A stretch of 64,000 nt of DNA from Loxodes magnus. Taxonomy: Eukaryota; Ciliophora; Karyorelictea; Loxodida; Loxodidae. Shown here in pieces: positions 13,110 to 25,569 of the stretch. Positions within the stretch are counted from its first letter, which is position 1. Every line of letters starts with the position of its first letter. The position numbers and the translations under genes were made by a program. The stretch is taken from the NCBI GenBank assembly GCA_946699065.1, contig CAMPDV010000097.1:372001-436000 (forward strand), read 5' to 3'. The notes beneath the pieces are model-generated. The model was not told where the DNA came from. It searched no databases and was given only the letters and a program-made list of their open reading frames with translations.

Positions 13110-13970
13110 AAAATAAAAAAGTTAAAAAACTTTGTTAAAGCCTTAGTAGTCAGCCATCTGACCTATTCTATCAGCTTGTCTCCATTAGTTTGTCTTGAAT
13201 TTCTACTAGACTTAGTTAGGCGGTGTAGCACTTCATTAGTGCACCATCCTTTAATATTCTGAATAGTTTTGATCTTGCATGTAGCGTTCCTAATTATTTC
13301 TCCAAGAATTAAGATTTGAATTTTTTTAAAAATTTCTATAAATTTTTCCGCTTTTTGTTGGATATATCCTAAATAGTTTTCTAAAAATATCTTATTTATT
13401 CTTTCTTTAAATTTAGCTTAGTTAGTAGCAGTATTTTCATTGGTGTTATTTATTGCACACATAACATTTTATTCTTCTTTTAAACTATTATTCCTGTAAA
13501 TCTTATTTAATATAAATTTACAGCTTATTTTAAATAAACGTTTACTGTTTATTTTAATTTGAGGCTTCATTTTCTATTTTCATAGGATCTGATTAATTCT
13601 GTTAAAACGAAAATGGCGTAACCTGAATTTATTATTAAATTTAAAGAATTCTTTGTTTCAGTTTTTTTTCTATTTCTTATGATAATTAATATTGTTTCTC
13701 AAGTAAAGACGTTATTAGTTTTTCTAATTTTTCTACTTTATCAGTGAGGTATCTATTTTTGAACATAAACTCTTTTAATGACTTGGATATTATTTCTATT
13801 TGAGTTTGTGTCGGAAGTTTTTTTATTTCTGGATTTCCAAGTGGTTAATGTTCATCATATCAATCATATTTCTCACTTTCACTCATTGTAATTATTTCGC
13901 TTTCTTATTTTTTAGAAAATTTTCCTGTTTAAATATTTTGTTCAAAGTTCTGTTATTTCTTAGAAACCAT
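13110..13970 (-). mobile_element. Retroelement ORF1, family X, copy 1
   Basis: A minus-strand ORF from ATGGTTTCTAAGAAA (MVSKKQQNF) at 13970. In order it has a Gln/Lys-rich N-terminus, a coiled-coil-like stretch (FKNRYLTDKVEKLEKLI, near 13740-13690), a Gln/Asn-rich linker, a zinc knuckle KCYVCNKQHQWKYC (near 13450-13490, C-X2-C-X3-H-X4-C) and LFRIYPTKSGKIYRNF. The Trp in the knuckle is a TGA codon. A coiled coil followed by a zinc knuckle is the usual build of a non-LTR ORF1 RNA-binding protein. The type 1-like hairpin at 13219-13249 lies near its end. The sister copy at 44856 is nearly collinear. The exact terminator is not clear. Confidence 0.75.
13219..13249 (-). repeat. Type 1-like hairpin inside family X ORF
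   Basis: 31 nt: GGCGGTGTAGCACT, loop, AGTGCACCATCC. The inner arms GCACT/AGTGC are perfect. On the coding strand one frame reads GWCTNEVLHRL, matching GWRTNVVLRSL in family W and the ELRANEVLRAL peptide encoded by the stand-alone hairpins. Confidence 0.6.
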
Positions 13971-13999
13971 TTTATATATATTAAATAAATAAGATTATA

Positions 14000-14406
14000 G
14001 AGCGCGTTGTACCTCATTGGCACGCAGCTCTTTCAATATTAATATTTAGTATTAAAAATTAAATATTTAAAAAAGTGTTCACATAATTTTTGTTGTAATT
14101 CTATTTGTCCAATGAGTAACGACAGCTTTTCCTAATGGGGAATCTATTATTAAAAACTATTCTTGAGGTTTGAATCAAATGTTCCAGTCTTCTTGAATAA
14201 GATCCAAATAAGAATTAGAAATTATTCATTTATAGGTCCATCAGTCAAACGTTCATACTGTTAGCAAGAATCCTCGGGAAGTTAGGTTTGTCTCTTCCAA
14301 GCTTATCCACATCTTCCCGTGGTGCATCTAGTGCGAGATTACTCACAATGAAGTATAAACTGCACCATATTACCTACTAGTTCTTCTGACAGTGACCGAA
14401 ATTCAT
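14000..14406 (-). mobile_element. Short element, family U, copy 1, with type 1 hairpin
   Basis: An inverted copy of the unit at 39176-39555. It starts at an ATG preceded by TATATAAA (14406) and ends in the type 1 hairpin (14000-14030) followed on the minus strand by TATAATC and an ATTTATTT tail. A frame from the ATG gives MNFGHCQKNQQV and later a Cys/Trp-bearing region. A second conserved peptide, of the form (F/S)P(F/I)(G/R)(E/K)A...HW, is shared with the copies at 39176 and 40499. No known domain. It lies between the endonuclease relic and the family X ORF1, all on the minus strand. Confidence 0.6.
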
Positions 14407-14429
14407 TTTATATAATATAATACCAATAT

Positions 14430-15356
14430 TTATTTTCTTTTATTAGCTGCGCCTCCTTTATTAATCTTTTCCCTCAAGAGTTTATAATGCCTGCCTATAT
14501 TTTATCTGATTATACTACTTTTCCTTGAGATAAATATCTTATGTAATATTCTATATCTACCATTTTTATTTCTATTGGCTATTCTTTTTAAATTAATTTT
14601 TTAGATTATTATTTCCAATTCTATCTTCGTTTATCATGAAATGCAGAATATCTTCTTCATTTGCTAATGTTCAAGAGAATATTTCTTTTTTATATAATTT
14701 CTGTAAACCTTTTCATATCTTTTAAGTTCATAAATTATATTATGTGTAATAATTTTATCTGTTAGATAGTAATCAATTTTGAAGCCGACTCTACCTTGTG
14801 CCGTGACATAAGTTAGATCTTGCATTGGGTCTTTGCAAGCAGATTAAAGTCTTTAATAATATTAAGTAGGTACTTTCCTGCTATAATTAATTCATTTAGT
14901 AAAAATGTTGGTACATGAGCATTATAATTTCCTAAAATTAGTATTTAGAACCATAAGTAATTTCTGTGTGCATAAAATTTATACTTCGTCGTAGAAAAAT
15001 CTAGTTATGTTTGATCTAAGATTGTGAGGGCGTAGCTTTTATTAATGTTTGTTTATTACCCAGACTTATCTAATTATTCAACTGCCTTGATAAATTTCTG
15101 CTTAGCTGAGACCATCTACTTATAATTTTTACTCCATTAAGCCATTTCTCTCTAGCGTAGAAAATCACTCTTTATTATGATTTGCAACTGCTTTAATACT
15201 CGCTCTGAATCCATAAAGGTATACTTCAATTTAAGTTATATAAATTTCTTATTAGATCATAACGTCTATCACTCTTTCTTCCATGAATTTGTATAATTGA
15301 ATTTTGCTTGATCTTATTGCTTTTTTATTAGATGTATCTAGATTTATATTACTCAT
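14430..15356 (-). pseudogene. Non-LTR retrotransposon ORF2 fragment: APE-type endonuclease
   Basis: From an ATG at 15356 the minus strand reads MSNINLDTSNKKAIRSS, then VIDVMIQQEIY. This is the N-terminal strand and catalytic-Glu region of apurinic-like endonucleases of I/Jockey-type LINEs (Asn first, then QE). Farther on, near 14910-14935, LGNYNAHVP matches the GDFNAHH motif (Asp changed to Asn). YVTAQGRVGFKIDYYLTD near 14757-14815 matches the following I/L-Dx-Y region. The enzyme nicks target DNA to start target-primed reverse transcription. Frame changes between these blocks, and the loss of the rest of ORF2 at about 14430, show it is dead. The reading uses TAA/TAG=Gln and TGA=Trp. Confidence 0.7.
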
Positions 15357-15577
15357 ATTATTTTGATTGGGTTATCTGCATCATTATGTTTGTCGAGCTA
15401 TTTTACATTAAATCTAAATCTATGCTCTCTGTTCGTGTTGTTTTGTGTTGAGAACTATTAACTATCCCTCTTTTTATACTGTCTATTGTTAAGTTTTAAA
15501 TCCTTAACCTTCTAAAGCTTTATTCTTTTTTAGTTTCAGGTATATGTTTATTATATTTATTATATATTATTAATAAA

Positions 15578-16290
15578 ATGGAAAACTTTTCTTAAAAAAG
15601 CTTCTTAGAAAAGGATAACTATCTCTTAAACAGCGATCAGTAAATCATTCTTCAAGAACTTCAAAATATGTAAAATGAAAATGATAAGCTTTAATACTAA
15701 GTAAAAGAACCTAGCTCTTATTTCAAGTACCTTTGTACTAAAAATATATCATCAAGCAGTTAATTTCAGAATTTAACAAATAGAAACCAAATTCAACCAA
15801 TTAGTTGAGTTGACTGAAAGTTTTTTCTTAAAAATATATCATCAAACGATCCTATGTGTGGAACCATATATTCAGTCAGTAAAAATCCATCTATTAAAAA
15901 GAAAAAGTAATGATGGCTTTTAGGAAATAGGAACAGACTTTAAGATAATGTGGAGATTCTAACAAAAATAAGAACTAGAAAATTTTATAGATATAGTGGT
16001 CATTAAGTAATCGATACTGCATTATATAGAAAAACGATGTATATATGGAGTGAAATTTTGAAAGGACATCACATTTGCCCAATATAGAAGAAACCAGCAA
16101 ATACTTAAATATAACTCAACTAAAGCAAGATATTATAATTAAATAGGATTAGAGCAGTACGGCTAGATATGTACTTAAATAAGATGATCCAGACGAAGAT
16201 TGAAAATTAAATGAAATACAATTAATAAAATTTTAAACAGTGATGAACCTAATGAAGGTGGAATCACTATAATTCATTATTATTATTGTA
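15578..16290 (+). mobile_element. Short retroelement ORF unit, family V, copy 2
   Basis: It begins with AATAAAATGGAAAAC (MENFSQKSFLEKDNYLL) and ends with GGTGGAATCACTATAATTC and an ATT tail at about 16285. The shared 5' and 3' ends with 4432-5172 define the unit. The first part is Gln/Asn/Lys-rich and may form a short coiled coil (IILQELQNMQNENDKLQ). The later part has an IYGVKF motif common to both copies, then Arg-rich residues. No known domain. It is probably the ORF1 of a non-autonomous or split element. Confidence 0.6.
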
Positions 16291-16399
16291 TGATTTTCTG
16301 TAGTTATAATTTATTATAAGTTCATTGAGTTCAAAGGTTATTTGAAGTAAAGCTCTATTTTTTTTAATATTTACTGTTTTTATCTTCTTATCATTTTAT

Positions 16400-16962
16400 G
16401 TAAACTATGTAGATTTGACTTGCTTTGAGAAGTTTACTTTAAGTGATCTTTTGATTATAAGAAATCCTTTTGATTAAAATAATTTTTTTTAATATTTAAA
16501 TGGGATTTTACTTTAGATATTCTTGTGAAGTATCCTGGTGTAAGCGCATCCCGTTTATTTCCTCTTTTTCTCCTCCTCGTAGTTCAGCCGTTTTGGGATC
16601 ATACTTTCTTGGTGAGGCAAAGATCCTTTTCTAAAGTCTGACATCTTTTTATTGATATCATATAGATAATTTAGTTAAATTAAAAATGTAATAAAATTAA
16701 AAACATTCTTTAGCTTATTTTTAATCAAGTTATTTATTATAACACTTACACTTGCTTTTGCTACAAAATAATTACCATCTTTATTTTGAAAAAGAGTGTA
16801 TTTAGAATAAATTGTCCTGATTAAAGATTTCAAATGCTTGTTTAAAGTTAGATCTCTTTCTTCATAATTAAGAATTTGAAAAAAACGGACTTTTTCCTGA
16901 TTGAGCATAAATTTTAGATTTAATTTAATGCAGTTTTTAATTATTCGTAATAGAAGTATCAT
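16400..16962 (-). CDS. Hypothetical basic protein
   Basis: I do not recognise it. From ATG 16962 the frame is free of any TAA/TAG/TGA for 95 codons. It then continues in the same frame through one TAA (Gln) into a GC-richer part (KKMSDFRKGSLPHQESMIPK, then LNYEEEKKRK) to about 16500 and probably beyond. The first part is Leu/Ile/Asn/Lys-rich (LNKHLKSLIRTIYSKYTLF). No stop can be fixed. It sits between the family V unit and family A ORF1, on the opposite strand to both. It may be a host gene or part of another retroelement. Confidence 0.4.
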
Positions 16963-17151
16963 TGCTCAAATAGTTTCTGAATACATTTAAAATAATAGTA
17001 AAAATATTACTATAAATTTATATTATAACGTAACGGAAGCAGTCCTTTTTACATTTTTTAATCAAAGAGTTTGTATAAGATACTAGAAGTTATAGCTTGA
17101 TAACATAAGAAATTAGTAATAATTAAGAAGTATATGAGTATAAAATAAAAA

Positions 17152-18090
17152 ATGGAAGGATTCAAAAGAGGTTTCTACACTACCTCCAAAAAATTGAAGA
17201 GGAAACCTGAATCCAATCTTGGCCAGTCGTCTTTTTCTTAACCTTAATCTTCTTCTTAATCTTAACAACCTGGAATTCAAACAGGATATGACGAGCAAAA
17301 GAAATCCTAGAAAGCAACTCACGTAATAAGTCCTACATCGGAGGAAAAGCCAAGAAAACAGATGAAGTCTGCTCTTCACCAGGAGGTCAGAATTTAATCC
17401 TTCTGGCCAGATGAGCATGGAGTAGTTCCTCAAAGTGGTACTAAACCTCCAGGAAGAGGTTAGGAAACTGAGGAAGGATAATGAGAAGCTTATGGAACAA
17501 CTCAGCCTAGCGGAAGGAATAAAATCCAGACTTATGTCCTAAGAAAGAGAACTAAGCGCTTTTGAAGCATATTCTAAGACCAGATAAACTAATCCTAAAA
17601 TTAGCTTCAGAAACAATTTGATCTGAGTTACAGACTGGAAAAATTAGAAAAGAAGCTAGATGAACAAAGGGGAGATCCCATGATGATTTAAGAGACCAAC
17701 ATGAAGACTAGGGTTAAACCACAAAAAGTAGTGAAGAATTGTTACTACTGCAATTCGGCAAAACACTTGTGAAGACGCTGCATGAAATTCCAAAATTTCA
17801 AGATGTAGTATGGAATAAATAAAGAAGAATACAAGCTCAGCAGAGGAAGAAAAAACAAATGAAATAGAGACAAATCAGAGAGAGATTATACCTAAATGAA
17901 TTAGGTTTCATCTACAAGAGAAAATCTGATTAGAAATAAAGATAGAATTGGAAATGACATGAAAAATAGGAGGAGAGAGGAAAGAGACGTTTAAAACTTT
18001 ATTTTTAACGCCGGAGCAATCTGGTGTCCAGCATGAAGAGGTGAAAATCCTCAATAATTGCTAAACTTAATTTATCCTATTATTATTAAG
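17152..18090 (+). pseudogene. Retroelement ORF1 with zinc knuckle, family A, frameshifted copy
   Basis: Closely related to the intact copy at 37541-38443 (start MEGFKRGFYTTSKKLKRK). A 2-nt loss near 17390 relative to that copy breaks the frame. The rest follows: a coiled coil (NEKLMEQLSLAEG), then the zinc knuckle NCYYCNSAKHL-W-RRC near 17733-17775, with the Trp as TGA, then a basic Gln-rich tail. It ends ATTGCTAAACTTAATTTATC plus (CTATTATT). As an ORF1 protein it would coat element RNA. It directly precedes the hypothetical gene at 18097, so it may have landed in that gene's upstream region. Confidence 0.75.
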
Positions 18091-18096
18091 AATTAT

Positions 18097-18626
18097 ATGA
18101 AATTTTCCTATACAGAAGAATATTTCCAATTTTTCTATAGAATGAATTTTCAGATTTTATTAATAGAAATACATTAAAAAATAACTATTTGATAAATATG
18201 TATTCTATTAAGATCGGCAATAATGGTACTGCTGATTAAGAAAAATCAGATTTCAGAGTTGATGAAATTTGGAATCAAAGCATTGCAAATATTTTATCGA
18301 ATTCGTTTTAAATGAAAGCAATTCAACGAATTTTAAAATTACTTTATTTAATCATATTAGACTTTATTCCAGACCTATCAAATGTATATTTTGAAAAATA
18401 TAATATAAAAATTAATATATTTTCAATGATTGGCGTTACTATTTAATGAGATAATTTATTTATCTAGCACTAAAATATTTCTTAATTAAAGATAATTTAA
18501 AAATTTGGATGAATATTTGATTTAGATTATGATTATGATTATATTCTAAATTTAGCAATTTATTTATCTACCTAACCAAAATGTAAGAATTTAAAAATGT
18601 GGAAAGCAGATCGTATAGATCATTAA
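18097..18626 (+). CDS. Hypothetical protein
   Basis: Coding-like from ATG 18097 (MKFSYTEEYFQFFYRMNF). After one frame change near 18150 it continues through the ATG at 18198 (MYSIKIGNNGTADQEKSDF, then RVDEIWNQSIANILSN) to a TAA at 18624-18626. The second frame is continuous for about 430 nt with sensible composition, many TAA/TAG at Gln-like places and one TGA as Trp (GWIFDLDYDYDY). No family recognised. The frame change may be a very short intron (heterotrichs have 15-16-nt introns) or decay. I saw no clear GT..AG there. Confidence 0.4.
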
Positions 18627-21160
18627 CTGTTAAAGGAAATATTTATTATATATAAATTTAATTAATAAATATTTAATATATTAAGTATTATTAAGTCTTT
18701 CACCTTATATTTCTTCATCAAACTTTCCTAAGGTTCTTGCATTTCACTTTTGCTTATAATTAATACTACATGATTTTTTAATTTTCTTTGTCTAATATTA
18801 TTGTCTTTCTATATTTTTCTAGTATAAATATATCTATCATATTTTTACAATATATTTATTAATTATCCTAGTTACTTTCTTTGTTTATGTTATAAGGTTC
18901 AATAGTTTGACTTGATTGCAACATTTAATCTTCTGTTTTTCTATAATAAATTGCTTACTCAAAATATCGTTATACTATATTTTCCTGACTTAAGATTTTG
19001 CTACTTGCTATTTTCCTACCGCAGATTTATTTATTTTAATTAGTATCTTAGATTTAAATTTATGTCTATATTATCAAATTGAATTTCTATTTTATTCACT
19101 TTTCCTAAATATTTTCATTGGAATTTGTTAGCTTCTCTAAACTTTATTTTATGGATTGTTCTTAAAAAGGGTTTCGTATTTGAAATAACTAATTTTTCAT
19201 TTCAGTGTTTAAATATTTTTCAATGCAACTGAAAAATATTATCGGAAAAAATTAAGTATGTTTCATGATATACTTTATAAAAAAATTTTCACATCACTTA
19301 TAATTTTAGTGATTAGTGATTAAATTTACTCAACTCTTTTGACCTGAATCAGATCAAAAGAATTGAGTTGTTTAACTATTTAGATTTATAACTAAGAAAC
19401 CTAAAAATCAAGATATTATTTATATTCTTAGTCAGTCCAAAATACTTAATAGATCATATATTCACTTTTACCTTTGAAAGCTCAAAGGTATAATTTTTAT
19501 TATAAAAGTTATTATAACTTTAGGTATTTCATTTATCTATGAAATATCTTTAAATGGATGCTATAAGCATAATCTACTTACATTGGAGATAAATATCTCT
19601 CTCAGAACTAGCAATAGCAACTTGTTTCTTGCATAGCTGCTATCCAGTAAGTTTTCCTTTTTTCAAGATTCTCTATAAGAATATTTCCTGTAGCGAGTGT
19701 GCGTGCCAAAACTATCTTACAGATAGAAAGATTAATAAAATAGCTATTTTTTAGGTCTATTTTCCTGTCTAATCATATCGCCAGATTTTATTCCATATTT
19801 AACTTGCAACTATTAAATATTTAATTAAACGGATAGCTTATCACTTCTGAGAAAAATTACAAGATAAATTTCAATGTAAATGAAAATAATTTTTAGCTAA
19901 AATAAACAAAAATGATGCTTAAATATAAATGATAAATATATAAGCTTTAAAAGGAAGAAACCTAATTATCTTTTGATAGATACTATATTAGATAGCCATA
20001 AAAATTATAGTAAAAGAGTGAGAAATAATCTAAATGATCTTTTAAAGAAATAATTGCAATATGTGTAAATTAACGAGTAAAACATTTATATCAAAATATT
20101 TATAATTTATTCATATTTTTTAATCTTAATCATTTAGCCTCTTTTGCTAATAATTGGTCTTTGGAATAAATATTATAAATCCAGTCAAGATTTTAGATAA
20201 TTTTTTATTGCTATAATATCTCACTTCCTAGGTGTAATATTCATATTAAGGATTGTGTTATCTTAAAAGATTATTATGCTCTATAGATGAATACTTTGCT
20301 TTTATATATGACTATGGATATTTTAGCATTAAAGCACAATATTGAGCAACATTAAAACTTAATTAAAAAATAGAAATTAGAGACCTTAAAATTACTACTA
20401 TATACTTTAGTAGAAGAATATTGATGACTCTTAAACTTTTAGTACTAAGTTAGAAATCAGAACTTAAAATAATCAGATATAGCTCAATAATCTTGTTAAT
20501 TCAGATTTTTTTCTTTATTCTTGCATCTTTTGAAAAGGTAATTGTCTTATAACTCAACTCAAATGATTAGATTTCTTTATTACTGATTTAAAATAGCGAA
20601 AATAAATATGATACTTTGATATTAAAGTTTGCCGGAATAGACTTAATCAAATGATTATTTTATACTTAAATTACATTGGCTTTTGAGAAATATTATCTAA
20701 AGCTTTTATTTTTAATTAATTATTCCTAGCTATATAAATTTAGATTTTTATTTTCCTTATACATAAGAATAGATAAATCATAGAACTTTATTAATGCTAA
20801 CTTTTTTATTTTTGATTTAACAAATTCATATAAGCATTGAGATGTCTTTCTCTTTTTTGTCTATAAACTAATTGTATAATACGTTCTTATTATTTGTTCT
20901 TAAGATTTTAAATTAATTGTTTGCTATTGAAATCTCTTTATCGTTATTATCTTATAAGTGTATTTAATTTATAGGAATTCAACTTTACAATGAAAAATTA
21001 ATTCAGAAAATATTTCCTATCTTTTATGCTATTTTTAAATTAGACATTCTAAATCAGAAGTTAAAAGAACTCAATTTAGAATAAATTACTACTATTAAAA
21101 TAATAATTAAAGACTAGTTATCTATTTATGATTATTATTCAATATTTTTAAATTAAATTA
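18627..21160. other. A+T-rich spacer with one inverted repeat
   Basis: No gene recognised. The only structure noted is the inverted repeat at 19328-19368. Confidence 0.45.
19328..19368. repeat. Inverted repeat (15-bp arms)
   Basis: Arms ACTCAACTCTTTTGA (19328-19342) and TCAAAAGAATTGAGT (19354-19368) are complementary at 14 of 15 positions, with an 11-nt loop. It would fold into a stable hairpin in DNA of this composition. No adjacent gene explains it. Confidence 0.7.
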
Positions 21161-21167
21161 AATAAGC

Positions 21168-21172
21168 AAAAA
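21168..21172 (-). terminator. RNA polymerase III terminator
   Basis: On the minus strand TTTTT begins two bases after the tRNA discriminator base, the normal Pol III stop. Confidence 0.8.
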
Positions 21173-21173
21173 G

Positions 21174-21255
21174 CGACACCTGTGAGGTTTGAACTCACGC
21201 GGGAAATTCCCAATGGCTTAGCAGGCCATCGCCTTAACCACTCGGCCAAAGTGTC
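21174..21255 (-). tRNA. tRNA-Ser (anticodon GCU)
   Basis: An 82-nt class II tRNA without intron on the minus strand. The acceptor arms GACACTT and AGGTGTC pair (7 bp, one G-U), with discriminator G. The D-arm contains GGCCGAGTGGTTAAGGC. The anticodon arm ATGGC-CTGCTAA-GCCAT carries GCU in a 7-nt loop. A long variable arm with pairing (GGGA/TCCC) is as expected for Ser. The T-arm reads GTGAGTTCAAACCTCAC. The internal promoters fit box A (TGGCCGAGTGG) and box B (GTTCAAACC). It reads AGC/AGU codons. It is the only RNA gene I can support in the window. Confidence 0.97.
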
Positions 21256-21259
21256 TTAC

Positions 21260-24200
21260 TATATATATTATAAAGCATATTTAAATAGCTTTATTCATAT
21301 ATTAAATAATAAGCTAGTAGTAACTTAATTTTATTGATTAGAGTTAATTAGATATAATTAATAAAATATAATAGGCTTCTTTATTTTAACTTTTAAGTTA
21401 GAATCTACTAAATAGGCCTATTTTATTAATACTCTTTCTTTAATCTTAAAATTAAATCTTACATTTATAAAATGCTTTTATTCAAGCTCTGCTTATACTA
21501 TTTATCAAGCTATTATTTAAGATAAGTCTAAAAATAAAGGGAAATTAAATGAGTAAAATAAAAAGAAAGAAAGCTAGAGAATATAACATATCTGAAGAAA
21601 ATACATCTAGAACTGATTAATAATATCATAGCTATATTATCACATTCTTTCTTTTGTCTCTTAATTATTTTGATTCCACTCTGAAGATGGTTAAGCTATT
21701 AGTATACTGATCTTATATGATAAAGAAAATTATCCATCCTTAGTGAATTAAAATAATTTAGGAGTTTTTTTATTATATAGCTCTATATTCCATTTAGTTA
21801 TAACTAACCCAATTTAATTCTAATTTCTAAAAGTTTAAGTCAAGTCCCTTTAATTATAGAAAAGCTTTTCTCAAATGGCATTAGACGATAATCTAGCTAT
21901 TTAAATATAGTTTATTTACTTTTAGAAACAAACTAAAAGAAATATACTCTGATTATTGTACTTTTTGTTTTGCTTTTTATTTTATTTAGTAAATTTTTGA
22001 AAGGCTTGTAAAAATTAAATGGTGACTTTGTCAATATATTTGAGATATTAATTATTCCTAAATTTTATATTATCATCTATAAAATTTTAAAATTGCTATT
22101 TACCTTTCTTTCTTTATATTTTTATTCTATAATTTAAGCTATTCACTAATGTATTCGTATTCAATTATTCATTATTATGAGCTTTGTCAAATTCTATAAA
22201 AATAATCTTATCTCTATCTTATTACTATAAATTAAGTAACTGAAGATTATAAATCTACTCCTAAACAAAGTATTCATTGCCTACAAGAAATATTCTACAA
22301 ACTGGTTTCGTATTCTTCAAATCATTTGCTTTTTTTGAAATTCCTATCATTTCTTTATAAGATTACTTTTTTTTCAAGTTCAATATTTTGATTCTGCTTC
22401 TATTTCAACATCAATAAGACATCCCTTGAAATGAGATTTAGGATTGAGGCTGAGTGCGGTATAATACCTGATATATTAAAATTATAACTTCTAAAAGTTC
22501 ATGATTAAAGTTAGGGATTAATATCTTATATTATTCATTTATCAAGTTAATGTTTACTAAATAAATAAAGACGCTATAGATATACGTTGATTTAGTTTCA
22601 CTCTTTTATTAATATTTAGAGAGTCTTTTTTCATAAAACTGTATCCAGAATTTATTTAGTACTTCAGATTGAAATTTTTCTAATTTTTAACTTTTAGATA
22701 CAAAAATCTAGTTCCTATAATTTTTTGTATAATAATTAAGTATAAATGTCTTATAGTGTATTTAATAGTCATACCAGCATATGAACGAGCTATGATTATA
22801 TTTAAGATAAAAATATCTGTTATCCAATCTATTTATCAATTAAAAAACAGCTTTAATAGATTACTTTTTATTTATCTCATTAAATAAATAAATAGGACTG
22901 AATATCATTAATAAATTTATAAGCTTAGAGACATTCAATCTATAAGAGAATAAAATAAACCAGTTTATAACAATAAAATCTAAGAGATATATAAACATTA
23001 TACAATAAGATAAATGATGAAGCTTATAGTACACAAATTTATATTTTATAGCAAAAGTACCTAATATAGATAATTTTAATGATCATATTAAAGCAAATAC
23101 CATTAATAATTATTTCATAAAGTTATATATAATTAAAATAAAGCTTTAAGTAGTGGCTAAACTATTAACTATAAAGCTATATTAATTAATGTTTCTTTAC
23201 TTAGAGATAAGTTATAGTAAATATTTACTAAAGAAAGATAAATAATCAACTGTGATATTTTAGGGATTTTAAGTTTGGAGTGAGTTTGAATTAGCAACAA
23301 GCCAATAATAATATTTTTATAGCTATATAATTTCTAAATATAGAGAAATATAACTTAGAAATTAGAAGCCTAGCTATACTTAATTAATTACTATTAATAT
23401 TTATATTCATTTCAAAATATTAAAGCTTTACAAGCTAAAATGAATAATGATCTATCATATATAAAATTATAGTAAATTAAGCATAATTATCCTCTTTAAT
23501 TTGTTAAATCTAAAGCTTTAAATACAAGCTTAAATAGCATATCAAGCGATCAGAGTGAAAATATAATAAGCAATATATTTAAAATATATTAGCACTTTAA
23601 TACCTAAATGTCTCTTAGTAAATTTATTTTAATATCACAGATATACTAAAAGGTAAAATCTGATAAAAAAGAAAAGATACAATTAATAGTATTTTATCTC
23701 TTTTTACCATCCCCATTTTACAGTAGCTTTTTCTTTTATTTATATATTTATCTTAATTAATTTACTTAGCTTATTGTTTCTCTAGTCATTCGTATCTTTG
23801 ACTGATATCATAAGTATTAAGTAAATTAATTTTATTTATATACTTAATTTTTATTTTCCTATATCATTACACTTAAAATCTACATACATTATAAAATCTA
23901 TATATGAAAAAGATAAATAAATACAAATGAACAAGTTAGGCCTTAAAGCTTAAAAAAGCAAATTCTAAAGCCTCCTAGACTCCATTTAAAATTATTAAAG
24001 TTTATTGATATAGCTATCAATTAAAATACCACATCACTCCAGTTTTAAATTTATGATAAATATAGTTAGCTAAACGGAAAAAGTTTTGTATATTTTATAA
24101 ATGAAACTAGAAGCAGATATTAAGTAAAGATTACAAGATAAAGTTAAAAATTAATTTATTAATAAAAAATTAAGAAATATAATAAAAATAGAATGACTTT

Positions 24201-25560
24201 AGCAGATTAAAGACCTTTTTTATGGTTGCTTATTGTTGCTATATCTCTTTAAAAATATCAACATAGAAGATATTATTAAACATAATCATTCTTAGCAGCT
24301 TAGTTTTTATTTATTGCATTAATTAGAATTTAAAGTTTAGAAATGTTGAAATAGAGTTTTTATAATATTTTAACTTTAATAAATATATTCTAATTGATTA
24401 TTGTGGTTTGGTATAGAAGTTATCACTTAAGCAGATTGATTTCAATGTTAGCAGAATAAACATCTTCTTGTATATATATTTCCTTTCTAATTTTCATCCA
24501 TTAATTTAAAAATTTTATAGAAAAAAGAAATTATTATGTTAAAAATAACTCTATCATTCAAGCTTTAATACATTGATTCTAAGTTTACTAATAAATCCAC
24601 ATTATGGTAGAATTTTAACTATTTAAGTAAGTTAATTTAATGATAAAAGTTTGTTAAACAAAACTAAGAAACAAAATGCTTAATTATTGAAAGTTGAAGA
24701 GCAAAACAATTTAATTTTTTAGAACTTTAGATTTATCCTAAGAATAGTAAGATATATACTATTTTTCAATTTACTTTAGATTTATTTTTTCAAAACCTTT
24801 AGCATCTCTTAATATTCTAAGCTAAGATTTAAAGAAATAAAAATATTAAAAAATTTCTAAGAAACAAATATAAACTAATTATTGCTAATAACTCTTGAAC
24901 TTAGTAACTAATAAAGATTTAATTTCTTTTAAAACTGAAATTTATAATAAATACCTATATTTAATTATTAATATCAAGCTATTAGTCTATTTTTTTTAAT
25001 TCCTAGCTTTTAAAACTTTTTTTATATTTTCTCTCTATTCCTTTATGTATAAAACCTTGCTAATTTTGAGATAGGTTTTAATTATTGATTTTTATTTAAC
25101 TAATATGAAGTTTTATAACTAACGCTAAGTATAGCATTGCATTTCTTCTAAATCATAGCTATAGAGTAGTGTCCTTAAAAGAATATTATTTTATTATTTA
25201 ACAAAAATGAAAAATAAACTCTTCTAGGAATAGCTATAATGATATAAGGCAAAACTATCTAATGAAATATACATTTCCAAATATTTAAATTAAAATATTA
25301 GGATATAATTTTTTATTTAGTATCTAAGATTAAGTTCTTTTAGATATATGGGATGCTTAATACTATTGATAAAGTAAATGCTTATAAACTTTATATTTTG
25401 CTTGTTAATTAATGTGAAGAAGTTGAATGACAAGGAAATTTTATTCAAACCTAAAATTTAAGTATACACATTTAATTACGAATTTTGCTAATAAGCTACC
25501 TGATATATAAATTAAAACTTAAACTGATTTAGATTTAATTATTTGATTTATTTTAATTTT
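21260..25560. other. A+T-rich spacer; last part is old duplication
   Basis: No gene recognised from 21260 to about 24800. From about 24800 to 25560 the sequence is recognisably but poorly similar to about 48880-49650, the DNA downstream of the second kelch gene. This shows that the duplicated segment extends beyond the genes. Confidence 0.5.
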
Positions 25561-25569
25561 AGTTAATTA

